The position numbers and the translations under genes were made by a program. 64,000 bases of DNA from Ruminococcus turbiniformis (GTDB lineage: Bacteria > Bacillota > Clostridia > Lachnospirales > Lachnospiraceae). A model generated the notes under the pieces. That model was given only the letters and a program-made list of their open reading frames with translations, was not told the DNA's origin and did no database searches. This document shows, one piece after another, positions 1 to 7,169 of this stretch; within the stretch, counting starts at the first letter, position 1; every line of letters begins with the position of its first letter. The stretch covers positions 1 to 64,000 of the forward strand of contig NZ_JAJEQX010000006.1 of the NCBI RefSeq assembly GCF_020687545.1. Direction: 5' to 3'.

Positions 1-109
1 GGTTGGTTTGGCGATTGACATTATACCAGAAAAGGGAGGTCAATGCTCTTTTTATTTGCAAACCTCCGAAAAATCAAGGTAAAACGTAACTTTTACAATA
101 AAAAACGAA

Positions 110-127
110 GGTAGTTTTGACACTACC
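110..127. promoter_or_regulatory. short inverted repeat upstream of XRE gene
   Basis: GGTAGT and ACTACC face each other across six bases, about 25 bases upstream of the start of the XRE-family gene and ahead of its AGGAGG ribosome binding site. Antitoxins of this class usually repress their own promoter through such palindromes, so this could be its operator. That role is inference. No convincing -35/-10 pair was found around it. Confidence 0.3.
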
Positions 128-151
128 AGACTATATAAGGAGGTCAGAAAA

Positions 152-433
152 ATGAAACCCGGTGTATCTTTTGAACAGATAAAAGCTGATCTTATAAAAG
201 ATGAGGAATTTAGAATAGAATATGAAAAACTAAAGCCCAGATATGAAGCAATAGAACAGGTTATCAGGGCAAGAAAAGAGCAGAATATCACTCAGGCAGA
301 ACTTGCCAGAAGAGTCGGTACACAAAAAAGTAATATTTCACGATTTGAAAGCGGAAATTATAATCCCTCTTTAGATTTCCTGATAAAAATTGCTGAGTCA
401 CTTGGAAAAAATATTGAAATTCGACTTATATAG
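152..433 (+). CDS. XRE-family HTH protein, HigA-like antitoxin
   Basis: This 93-residue protein has an amphipathic N-terminal half and a C-terminal helix-turn-helix at about residues 40-90, with the typical Q-A-E-L-A-R-R-V-G and I-S-R-F-E-S-G motifs. It resembles the DNA-binding antitoxins paired with RelE/HigB-type toxins, which sit upstream of the antitoxin in this arrangement. No toxin is visible in the 151 bases before it, so it is either an orphan or its partner lies off the window. An AGGAGG ribosome binding site stands nine bases before the ATG. It is the only clear protein gene on the plus strand in the first 4.6 kb. The family call is sound; antitoxin function is inferred. Confidence 0.8.
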   Translation: MKPGVSFEQIKADLIKDEEFRIEYEKLKPRYEAIEQVIRARKEQNITQAELARRVGTQKSNISRFESGNYNPSLDFLIKIAESLGKNIEIRLI

Positions 434-659
434 CGGTGAGGTAAATTCTATAAAAATTCACTTATGATCGGGGACAGTGAGAAATTCTTTCTCTTCTGTC
501 CCCCTGCTATTTTAAACTTTAGTCCAAATGAATGTGCTTGACCGTACGCCATTTTTAATTTGGCCCTACGCCATTTTACTCCATTTTTTGCTATAAAATA
601 TAACAAAATATGATAAAAAACTTAAAATTCACTTTTCTGAAAATCCCCTAAAGTCCGCC
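434..659. other. AT-rich intergenic region, no gene seen
   Basis: Apart from the palindrome at 470-503 this stretch holds no supported gene. Two copies of the 10-mer TACGCCATTT lie about 22 bases apart (from 545 and from 567) in otherwise AT-rich sequence. They look like decayed repeat or mobile-element debris, but no element could be identified. Confidence 0.4.
470..503. repeat. palindrome GGGGACAG...CTGTCCCC
   Basis: An 8-base perfect outer stem (GGGGACAG/CTGTCCCC) encloses an inner GAGAAA/TTTCTC match, giving one long hairpin 36 bases after the XRE stop codon. It may act as a terminator, although only a weak T-rich stretch follows. The GGGGACAG-type tips also resemble REP-like palindromes seen scattered in Firmicute genomes. 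A second, differently tipped palindrome lies at 61215-61253. Confidence 0.5.
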
Positions 660-1580
660 TTAAAACGGTGTCCCGTACAGGTCATACGGTGTCACCTGAT
701 ATACATAGTAATTCAGCCAGTTCGTATACAGGTTGTTGGCGTGGGCTCTCCATGTAAGCACCGGCTTGTTCTCCGGATCGTCGTCCGGGTAATAGTTCTC
801 CGGAACCTGAGGGTTGATCCCCTTCCCCATATCACGCTTATACTCAGAATCAAGCGTCACTCTGTCATACTCGGGGTGTCCCATTACAAAGATCTGGCGT
901 CCCTCTTCTGCCATGCACAGAAACACACCGGCCTGAATGGAATCGGCCAGAATCGTGATTCTCTCATCCGCTTCGAGTAGTTCCTGGGGAACCTCCGTAT
1001 ACCGGGAATGCGGTGCCATGAACACATCATCAAACCCGCGTACAAGCGGAATCTTGCGGTTTCTCACTCTGTGGCGGTACACGCCGGAGAGCTTTTTCGG
1101 AAGTTCCCTCTTGTTGATTCCGTAATGATAGTAAATTCCTGCCTGAGCGCCCCAGCACAGATGCAGGGTAGACGTCACGTTCGTCTTCGTCCACTCCATG
1201 ATCTCTTCCAGTTCCTCCCAGTAATCCACTTCCTCAAAAGGCATCCTCTCAACCGGGGCTCCGGTAATGATAAAACCGTCGAACTTTTTGTCGCGGATGC
1301 TCTCAAAAGGCTCATAAAACTTGTAAATATGGCTTGTGGACGTGTTTTTTGAGACATGGCTTGTCATCCGCACAAAGGTCACGTCCACCTGAAGGGGCGT
1401 GTTGGAAAGCGACCGGAGAATCTGAAGCTCCGTATCTTCTTTAAGCGGCATCAGGTTGAGCAGTCCGATGCTGATGGGACGGATATCCTGATGTGCTGCC
1501 CGGTATTCGTCCATCACAAATATATTTTCCTGTTCCAGTATCTCCTTTACCGGGAGATCGTTCTGTACACGAATCGGCAT
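660..1580 (-). CDS. metA: homoserine O-acetyltransferase (MetA family)
   Basis: MetA-family enzyme of 306 residues that activates homoserine for methionine synthesis. The catalytic cysteine lies in the H-L-C-W-G-A-Q-A-G motif and the catalytic histidine in M-G-H-P-E-Y-D. The substrate loop reads T-G-A-P-V-E. In this family a glutamate at that position (residue 111 in Bacillus cereus) is linked to acetyl-CoA use, whereas glycine goes with succinyl-CoA, so an acetyltransferase is the better call. The ATG at 1580 is chosen because it gives the canonical M-P-I-R-V start and is preceded by GGAGATG. A longer reading begins 25 codons upstream but lacks conservation. No SAM riboswitch or T-box was seen upstream. 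Confidence 0.95.
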   Translation of the reverse strand: MPIRVQNDLPVKEILEQENIFVMDEYRAAHQDIRPISIGLLNLMPLKEDTELQILRSLSNTPLQVDVTFVRMTSHVSKNTSTSHIYKFYEPFESIRDKKFDGFIITGAPVERMPFEEVDYWEELEEIMEWTKTNVTSTLHLCWGAQAGIYYHYGINKRELPKKLSGVYRHRVRNRKIPLVRGFDDVFMAPHSRYTEVPQELLEADERITILADSIQAGVFLCMAEEGRQIFVMGHPEYDRVTLDSEYKRDMGKGINPQVPENYYPDDDPENKPVLTWRAHANNLYTNWLNYYVYQVTPYDLYGTPF

Positions 1581-1611
1581 GATTTCATCTCCATTTCTAT
1601 GTATTCCCCCA

Positions 1612-1782
1612 TTATCCAAAAGAGGGTGCCGCCTCCGCAATATAATCCGGGGCATTTTTGACAGCCGGCCCGCCCGCCGACATGCAGATATAGAAATTAT
1701 AACGCTGCACGTATTCTTCCGTCAACAGGAAACCACCGATCAGTAAACAGGCGGCAGCAAAAAGAATGTACCGCTCAATCAT
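1612..1782 (-). CDS. possible 56-residue membrane protein
   Basis: This short frame lies between the DUF1540 gene and metA. It opens with M-I-E-R-Y-I-L-F, followed by a hydrophobic stretch at about residues 5-21 (A-A-A-C-L-L-I-G-G-F-L-L) and a polar tail. The stop is 31 bases before the metA start, so both could share a transcript. No good ribosome binding site precedes the ATG: a GAAGAGGG lies about 22 bases upstream, too far for normal use. The same frame is open for 18 further codons upstream without a recognised start. It may be a small protein or the remnant of a larger one, and its function is unknown. Confidence 0.35.
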   Translation of the reverse strand: MIERYILFAAACLLIGGFLLTEEYVQRYNFYICMSAGGPAVKNAPDYIAEAAPSFG

Positions 1783-1848
1783 CTGATTGGATGATTTTGC
1801 GGTACCCTCTTCTTTTCTATTCTTCTTTTCTATTTTTCAGATTTTGCT

Positions 1849-2178
1849 TCATCCGCAGTGGCACTGAAATGTCGCACACTCTGTCCCGGATGCCTCCACG
1901 GCTCCGCCGCCCTCAACGCTGATCTTGCCCGCGTGGCACTGGCAGTTGTCGTTGTACATGCAGTTTGTCGCCTTGCAGTCAACACCTGACATATCGGAAG
2001 CCTCTTTCATCGAATTCATGGAATTCGTATAAGTCCCTTCCTTTCTCTCCTGAAAGCTGTCGCAGCATGTCTCCTGCGGATTCTTCGCATTCGCTCCGCC
2101 TACCTGAATCGAGTCAAGATCACAGAGAAACTTCTGGTTGTGTACGCATGTCTGAACCGTACATTTTAATTCCGGCAT
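1849..2178 (-). CDS. DUF1540 domain protein, two Cys-rich repeats
   Basis: A 109-residue cysteine-rich protein with two copies of the DUF1540 pattern, at about residues 4-42 and 66-106. Each copy has a C-x5-C, a C (or C-x-C) and a final cysteine before an aromatic residue (C-C-D-S-F and C-A-T-F). The spacing suggests metal binding. DUF1540 proteins are widespread in Clostridia and have no established function. The ATG at 2178 has a strong AGGAGG eight bases upstream; an in-frame start 27 codons earlier has no such signal. Its transcript would run towards metA, with about 270 bases between them. Confidence 0.85.
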   Translation of the reverse strand: MPELKCTVQTCVHNQKFLCDLDSIQVGGANAKNPQETCCDSFQERKEGTYTNSMNSMKEASDMSGVDCKATNCMYNDNCQCHAGKISVEGGGAVEASGTECATFQCHCG

Positions 2179-2292
2179 AATGATACCTCCTCTTTCTACA
2201 GATTCGATATCATTATTTCCCCGCCGCGCGGATTTTATACACCTTCCTGCTCCGTACACGGTCTTATCAATACGCAGCGTACTTCCGCTCGG

Positions 2293-3144
2293 TCAGATCT
2301 GCACCCGCGCCCTGTCCGGATGTTCTCCCGACCAGCCCGCCTGAGGCATTGTTGCAAGTTTCCACATGTCTTCCTCTTCCAGCTCAAAGGAAAACAGATC
2401 CAGATTCTCTTTCATCCGGTCCACAGACGACGCCTTGGGAAGGGGAATGATCCCTCTCTGCTGGGCGAATTTCAGACAGATTCTTGCAGGAGAAACGCCG
2501 TACTTCTCAGAAAGTTCGAGAACAAGCGGCTCTTCAAGCACTCTCCTGCGTCCGATGGGACTCCATGCCTGGACAAGGATTCCCCGGTCCTGACAGTATC
2601 TCACCGTCACTTCCTGACTGTAGCCCGGATGATACTCGATCTGATTAACCATCGGTTTGATCCGGCAGCCGCTGACAAGATTTTCGATGTGATGGGGAAG
2701 GAAATTGCTCAGGCCGACAGCGCGCACACGTCCGGAATCATACAGCTCCTCCAGCGCCCGCCACGTCTCTTTGTCCAGTTCTTTCCAGTCCGCATATCCA
2801 GCTTCCGGCAGCGGCCAGTGGATGAGATACAGATCCAGATAATCGGTTTTCAGATTTTCAAGCGTGCGCTCAAACGCCTCTTTTGCGTTCTCGTATCCCA
2901 TCTCTGTCTTCCACAGCTTGCTCGCTATAAAAAACTCTTCCCTCGGAATGCCGCTTGACTCAATCGCTTCGGCGACATACGTCTCCGTCTCGTAAAACGA
3001 TGCCGTGTCAAAATAACGGTATCCCGCATCGATGGCCATCTTCAGCACTTCCGCGCTTTTTCCGTCGGCTGCCTTGTAAGTCCCGAATCCCACTGACGGA
3101 ATCTCTACTCCATTTTTCAGTGTGTACATTTTTTCATTTTTCAT
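2293..3144 (-). CDS. aldo/keto reductase
   Basis: A 283-residue NADPH-dependent aldo/keto reductase, the usual length for the family. The catalytic tetrad is visible: Asp in Y-R-Y-F-D-T-A, Tyr in S-F-Y-E-T-E, Lys in A-S-K-L-W-K and His in L-I-H-W-P. The C-terminal cofactor-binding part carries P-L-P-K-A-S-S. It is closest in pattern to the bacterial 2,5-diketo-gluconate/methylglyoxal reductase group. The substrate cannot be told from sequence. AGGAGG precedes the ATG. The upstream YdcF-like gene ends 33 bases before it, so the two may be cotranscribed. Confidence 0.93.
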   Translation of the reverse strand: MKNEKMYTLKNGVEIPSVGFGTYKAADGKSAEVLKMAIDAGYRYFDTASFYETETYVAEAIESSGIPREEFFIASKLWKTEMGYENAKEAFERTLENLKTDYLDLYLIHWPLPEAGYADWKELDKETWRALEELYDSGRVRAVGLSNFLPHHIENLVSGCRIKPMVNQIEYHPGYSQEVTVRYCQDRGILVQAWSPIGRRRVLEEPLVLELSEKYGVSPARICLKFAQQRGIIPLPKASSVDRMKENLDLFSFELEEEDMWKLATMPQAGWSGEHPDRARVQI

Positions 3145-3177
3145 TTGGGAGTTCCTCCTGTTTTATCAAAAAATCTA

Positions 3178-3903
3178 TCAGTTCATCAGTCCGTCCAGCC
3201 ACACTTTGATAACCGCAAAAAATTCTCGCATCAGATAGTTGGGCTGAAACACCGGATTGGCTCCTGCCGGGAGCAGGCAGATTTTCCGGTATCCCTCCTG
3301 CCGGGCGATCACCGATGCCCGGTAAATATGAAAATTGTTTGTCACAATCCCGACTGTGTCCTTTTCTCTGTCGAGAAACTCTGAACTGAATTTCAGATTT
3401 TCCCTCGTGGACACAGAACGGTCTTCCTCAAATATTCTGTTTCCGCTGATCCCAAGCGCCGCCAGGTAAGCCGCCATTGCACGGGCCTCGGAAATCTCTT
3501 CTCCCGGTCCCTGCCCTCCGGAGACAATCACTCCTGCGCGGGGATGCTCCATCAGATACGTGTGCGCCAGATCCAGACGGCGCTTCAGAGAATCTGTGAC
3601 GCGCCTTCCCCTGACCTGCGCGCCCAGCACGATAATCCAGTCTGCATCACCTGTAAAACGCGTCCGCATCGCCCGGATCACTCTGATCTCCACCGCAGCG
3701 AAGGCAAGCCAGCACGCCGCGCAGATCCATCCCAGTATATGGTATGTATGCGCAGAAAACGGCGCACACCCGCAGATCAGGTGTACGCCGCCAGCCATTA
3801 CCCAAAACAGGGCAAACGTCGATCTCAGCCTGTGCGTGTAGAGCGCGAGAACGAAATAGTACAGGATAAAAACTGTTCCTGTGATCAGAAAATAAGCTCT
3901 CAT
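3178..3903 (-). CDS. YdcF/SanA-family membrane protein (DUF218)
   Basis: This 241-residue protein starts with about three hydrophobic segments (residues 3-22, 30-50, 54-75), followed by a DUF218 domain from about residue 86. Family motifs include W-I-I-V-L-G-A-Q-V and V-S-G-G-Q-G-P, then S-T-R-E-N and T-N-N-F-H. Members are membrane-anchored proteins linked to envelope functions such as vancomycin sensitivity in SanA, but the reaction is not established. Its ATG follows the stop codon of the SEC-C gene with no gap (TAA-ATG), so translation is probably coupled. Confidence 0.88.
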   Translation of the reverse strand: MRAYFLITGTVFILYYFVLALYTHRLRSTFALFWVMAGGVHLICGCAPFSAHTYHILGWICAACWLAFAAVEIRVIRAMRTRFTGDADWIIVLGAQVRGRRVTDSLKRRLDLAHTYLMEHPRAGVIVSGGQGPGEEISEARAMAAYLAALGISGNRIFEEDRSVSTRENLKFSSEFLDREKDTVGIVTNNFHIYRASVIARQEGYRKICLLPAGANPVFQPNYLMREFFAVIKVWLDGLMN

Positions 3904-4419
3904 TTACGCATTTCTTCCACAGCACATCTTATATTTCTTCCCGCTTCCGCACGGACACGGATCATTTCTTCCGATCTTCTTTCCCTTGCGGATTGTGCCG
4001 GATGCTTTCTGCTCTCTGTAGAGACGTTTTCTCGTCTCCTCATCAAAGATCTTCTCCCACTGGGGCAGTCCATACAGCCAGTCTGCCTTTGCGTCCACCA
4101 TGTTCTTATACAGTTTTTCCTTGTCGAACACAAGGGTTACCGCAGTCTCCTCGGTCATCGTCTCAATGGGGTTCGGTACTTTAAGGCTGTCGTTGATGCC
4201 GTCAAGAAAACCTACCATCGTCATGACATCCTGTCCATACTTTTCGGCGAGTTCTCTGACAGTTCCTCTTACTTCCACATCAGGATCTTCCAGAAGCTGC
4301 TCGTAGATTTCTTTCTCAATTGCAAAATATTTTGCCCAGAATTTCTCAAGCTGATCTCTCGAGAGGGATCTGTCATATGCAATGCCGCGCCACTGGTCAA
4401 GTAAACTTTTTTCGCTCAT
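3904..4419 (-). CDS. SEC-C motif protein
   Basis: A 171-residue mostly helical, charged protein ending in a SEC-C zinc-binding motif ([16 protein letters not shown]), as at the end of SecA. The rest has no recognised domain. SEC-C tails bind zinc and in SecA contact SecB and ribosomes; many stand-alone SEC-C proteins are uncharacterised. The ribosome binding site AAAGGAGC lies about 12 bases before the ATG. It is transcribed ahead of the YdcF-like gene. A divergent promoter for the next plus-strand gene lies 60 bases upstream. Confidence 0.85.
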   Translation of the reverse strand: MSEKSLLDQWRGIAYDRSLSRDQLEKFWAKYFAIEKEIYEQLLEDPDVEVRGTVRELAEKYGQDVMTMVGFLDGINDSLKVPNPIETMTEETAVTLVFDKEKLYKNMVDAKADWLYGLPQWEKIFDEETRKRLYREQKASGTIRKGKKIGRNDPCPCGSGKKYKMCCGRNA

Positions 4420-4479
4420 TGTGTCTTATGCTCCTTTATCATAAAAATCCGTCGCTGATTATTATATACCAATTTCTGT

Positions 4480-4508
4480 TTGCCGTAAACAGTAATTTTC
4501 GCTATACT
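4480..4508 (+). promoter_or_regulatory. sigma-A promoter for small membrane protein
   Basis: TTGCCG (4480-4485) and TATACT (4503-4508) are separated by 17 bases. The start codon is about 100 bases downstream. The leader contains a GC-rich hairpin (GCGCCGG at 4560-4566, CCGGCGC at 4573-4579) just ahead of the ribosome binding site. Confidence 0.6.
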
Positions 4509-4612
4509 GTAGTTATCCGCTCCTGTCAGGGACACATGTGCTCCTGCCGGAGGAAAGCCGCGCCGGTATACTCCGGCGCTTCGGCATATCAGTTAATACG
4601 GAGGGATTTTTC

Positions 4613-4849
4613 ATGAAAAATATAAAACGCATCCTCGCACTGATCGGCGCAGTACTTCTGATTGTTCTCTATCTGAGCACGCTTGTGTTCGCACTGACGG
4701 ATTCCCCGGCAGCCACCGGACTGCTGCGCGCTTCCATCGCGGCCACAATCCTTGTTCCGGTTCTTCTCTATGCCTATATTCTGGTGGCACGCCTGATTAA
4801 AGACCGCAGCCGGGATGACGACGTCCCGGATTCTTCAGACATAAAGTAA
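4613..4849 (+). CDS. small membrane protein, two TM helices
   Basis: A 78-residue protein with two predicted membrane helices (about residues 5-28 and 40-62) and a short acidic cytoplasmic tail ending D-D-D-V-P-D-S-S-D. It resembles no family I can name. The ATG at 4613 is chosen for its GGAGGG seven bases upstream; the frame is open further upstream without a site. Its last 15 bases overlap the 3' end of the convergent gene at 4835-4993. Function unknown. Confidence 0.65.
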   Translation: MKNIKRILALIGAVLLIVLYLSTLVFALTDSPAATGLLRASIAATILVPVLLYAYILVARLIKDRSRDDDVPDSSDIK

Positions 4850-4993
4850 CTCCGCCAGTCTCAGTGCGTCCGCAGGTTCCGGAGTGAAACTCTTTTCCTC
4901 CGGAACTTTGCGCCTTTTAAGCGCTTGTCTCCTTTTCAGGTATTCTTCCATCGATATCATGTTTTCTATTTTTCCCCTGCTGTCCTGACGCAT
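4835..4993 (-). CDS. small hydrophilic protein, 52 residues
   Basis: A short, highly charged protein with a central basic run (Y-L-K-R-R-Q-A-L-K-R-R-K) and a C-terminal helix rich in Ala and Leu. The ATG at 4993 is preceded by AAAGGAGG at ideal spacing, which is the main reason to believe it is real. A longer frame upstream has no signal. No domain was recognised. It converges on, and overlaps by 15 bases, the small membrane protein gene on the other strand. Confidence 0.55.
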   Translation of the reverse strand: MRQDSRGKIENMISMEEYLKRRQALKRRKVPEEKSFTPEPADALRLAELLYV

Positions 4994-5116
4994 AAAATAC
5001 CTCCTTTCCAATTTCCCAGCTCTATATTCTATGTGTAGTCCGGCAGAATTATGACAGGAATTTTCCCGGAGAATCTTTTCTTTTTTCGCTGTCCGCACAT
5101 TTCCGAAAACGCAGAA

Positions 5117-5159
5117 TGCCGCAGAGTTTCCAGCTTCTTCGCCAAATCACTCTGCGGCA
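5117..5159. terminator. hairpin downstream of purA
   Basis: TGCCGCAGAGT (5117-5127) pairs with ACTCTGCGGCA (5149-5159). It lies about 107 bases after the purA stop and before the small gene at 4835-4993. The 11-base stem is perfect but the following T-tract is weak. Confidence 0.55.
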
Positions 5160-5265
5160 CTGCTTTCCCACGATTATTTCATCGTGCTGCCTTTCCCTGT
5201 TTTCTTTTCCGTACGGACTGACTCTCTGTCCGCATTTTCGTACTTTATACCTGAATTTTTATGCT

Positions 5266-6555
5266 TTACTTCAAAGCAGATTCACGGTAGATGATATCGT
5301 CACGTCCCGGACCGTTGCTGATCATCGTAAACGGATAGCCGACTTCTTTCTCGATAAACTCGATATAATTGCGGCAGTTCTCCGGAAGTTCCTCGTATTT
5401 GCGGATTCCGCGGATATTGCTCTTCCATCCCGGAAGTTTCTTCAGAACCGGTTTTGCCTTCTTAAGAAGACTTGTCACCGGGAATTCTGTCGTGATCTCT
5501 CCGTCGATCTCATAGCCAATGCACACCGGAATCTCATCGAGGTATCCGAGTACATCCAGAACCGTAAACGCCACATCCGTCGTTCCCTGCATCCTGCATC
5601 CGTACTTGGACGCAACACAGTCAAACCAGCCCACGCGTCTCGGACGTCCTGTCGTAGCTCCATATTCACCGCCGTCACCGCCGCGGTGTCTCAACTCTTC
5701 TGCCTCGTCGCCAAAGATCTCGCTTACAAACTCCCCGGCCCCTACCGCACTTGAGTATGCCTTGCACACAGTGACAATCTGTCCGATCTCATAGGGCGGA
5801 ATACCTGCGCCGATTGCGCCGTATCCTGCCAGTGTGGAAGATGATGTTACCATCGGATAAATCCCGTGATCCGGATCTTTCAGAGAGCCGAGCTGACCCT
5901 CCAGAAGGATATTCTTTCCCTCTTTCAGCGCATTGTGAAGGTAAAGTGACACATCACATACATAAGGCGCGACCATCTCGCGGTAACTTACAAGCTCTTT
6001 ATATAACTCATCAGGATCGATCAATGGTTTGTGGTAAAGATGCTCAAGCAGTACATTTTTCTGTTCTGCAACACGCGCAGCCTTCTCCCGGAGCAGTTCA
6101 TCGTCAAAAAGTTCGCTTACCTGGAAGCCGATCTTCGCATACTTGTCCGAATAGAACGGCGCAATTCCGGATTTTGTGGAACCAAACGACTTTCCTCCGA
6201 GACGCTCTTCCTCATAAGCGTCGAAGTTTTTGTGATAGGACATCACAATCTGTGCCCTGTCAGAGACAAGGATCTTCGGTTCCGGAACGCCCTTATCCAC
6301 AATTGATTTGATCTCATTGAAGAGCACCGGGATGTCGAGAGCCACGCCGTTGCCGATAATGCTCGTCGTATGTCCGTAGAACACTCCGGACGGCAGTGTG
6401 TGCAGCGCAAATTTGCCGTAATCGTTCACGATTGTGTGGCCTGCGTTCGCTCCCCCCTGAAAACGGACGATGATATCTGCCTCTTTCGCAAGCATATCTG
6501 TAATCTTGCCTTTTCCCTCATCGCCCCAGTTTGCACCTACTACTGCTTTTACCAT
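5266..6555 (-). CDS. purA: adenylosuccinate synthetase
   Basis: PurA joins IMP and aspartate using GTP, the first committed step from IMP to AMP. The 429-residue length is normal. The N-terminal phosphate-binding loop reads G-x-x-W-G-D-E-G-K-G-K, with the catalytic Asp and the following conserved G-G-x-N-A-G-H-T segment (about residues 34-42). The C-terminal half carries the G-x-T-T-G-R-P-R-R and G-W-F-D motifs. GGAGGAAT precedes the ATG and a clear promoter lies about 70 bases upstream. It appears monocistronic. The other purine gene in the window, purL, is about 28 kb away. Confidence 0.98.
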   Translation of the reverse strand: MVKAVVGANWGDEGKGKITDMLAKEADIIVRFQGGANAGHTIVNDYGKFALHTLPSGVFYGHTTSIIGNGVALDIPVLFNEIKSIVDKGVPEPKILVSDRAQIVMSYHKNFDAYEEERLGGKSFGSTKSGIAPFYSDKYAKIGFQVSELFDDELLREKAARVAEQKNVLLEHLYHKPLIDPDELYKELVSYREMVAPYVCDVSLYLHNALKEGKNILLEGQLGSLKDPDHGIYPMVTSSSTLAGYGAIGAGIPPYEIGQIVTVCKAYSSAVGAGEFVSEIFGDEAEELRHRGGDGGEYGATTGRPRRVGWFDCVASKYGCRMQGTTDVAFTVLDVLGYLDEIPVCIGYEIDGEITTEFPVTSLLKKAKPVLKKLPGWKSNIRGIRKYEELPENCRNYIEFIEKEVGYPFTMISNGPGRDDIIYRESALK

Positions 6556-6622
6556 TTTTATTCCTCCTGCGTAACGTGCTTTGTAGAATATTCTGTGCTG
6601 CCCTTTTGCAGCTGCCTTTAGA

Positions 6623-6651
6623 ATTATACTATAATTTTCTTCTTATGTAAA
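6623..6651 (-). promoter_or_regulatory. sigma-A promoter of purA
   Basis: Read on the minus strand, TTTACA (6646-6651) and a perfect TATAAT (6623-6628) are 17 bases apart, with the -10 about 68 bases before the purA start. No purine riboswitch fold was found in the leader. Confidence 0.75.
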
Positions 6652-6801
6652 ATATTATTTCCTGTTTTTGAGGTTAGTATTGTAATTAAAAGGAAAAAGT
6701 ATTAGAATAAAAACCAAATCGTAACAGTCCAGCCCGCGCCATTTGCAAAGCCGTACTTGCGTGCTTGCCGCGGCTTCCTGTAACAGAAAGGAGAACTTAC
6801 A

Positions 6802-7101
6802 TTGAAAAAACTTGCCAAATGGTTCAGTATCTTCGCTGTCATCGGAGCGGCGATCGGACTTATTGTCGCATATTTCTTCAAAAATCGTTCCGACAGCGTG
6901 GATGAAACCGAATCTGATCTTACCGAAGACGAAGACTTTGACCTTGACGCAGATCTGCAGCCCGCTGGCCGGGAATACGTCTCTTTAAACAGGAACTCCG
7001 AAGAGGCTTCCGCAGCAGAGGACGAAACACCGGAAAAAGCGGACGATAAAAAGGATGGCGGGAACTCCGCCGCGGCAGAAAATGATACAGAAGACAAATA
7101 A
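6802..7101 (+). CDS. small single-TM protein with acidic tail
   Basis: A 99-residue protein with one membrane helix near the N-terminus (about residues 8-27) and a long acidic, low-complexity tail rich in Asp, Glu, Ser and Ala. It starts with TTG, supported by AAAGGAG nine bases upstream. The layout resembles the small YtxH-type membrane proteins of Firmicutes, but no conserved motif confirms that. A hairpin terminator follows immediately. Function unknown. Confidence 0.65.
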   Translation: MKKLAKWFSIFAVIGAAIGLIVAYFFKNRSDSVDETESDLTEDEDFDLDADLQPAGREYVSLNRNSEEASAAEDETPEKADDKKDGGNSAAAENDTEDK

Positions 7102-7107
7102 CAGACC

Positions 7108-7166
7108 AAAACGGCCGGAATACACGGACACACGAATATAACAACGAAGTCCCGTTCCGGCCGTTT
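7108..7166. terminator. bidirectional terminator between convergent genes
   Basis: AAACGGCCGGAA and TTCCGGCCGTTT form a perfect 12-base stem separated by 34 bases, between the acidic-tail membrane protein gene and the convergent MocR gene. Short A and T tracts flank it on both sides. Confidence 0.65.
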
Positions 7167-7169
7167 ATT

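Noticed and set aside
2-79. 3' end of a gene entering from the left edge
   Set aside because: One plus-strand frame is open to position 79, but 25 codons without any motif are too few to support a gene.
117-122. TTGACA upstream of the XRE gene as a -35 box
   Set aside because: At 16-18 bases downstream there is only the ribosome binding site region and no -10-like hexamer.
1581-1848. SAM riboswitch or T-box ahead of metA
   Set aside because: Neither the SAM-I core nor the GTGGAACCGCG motif is present; only a short possible reading frame was found.
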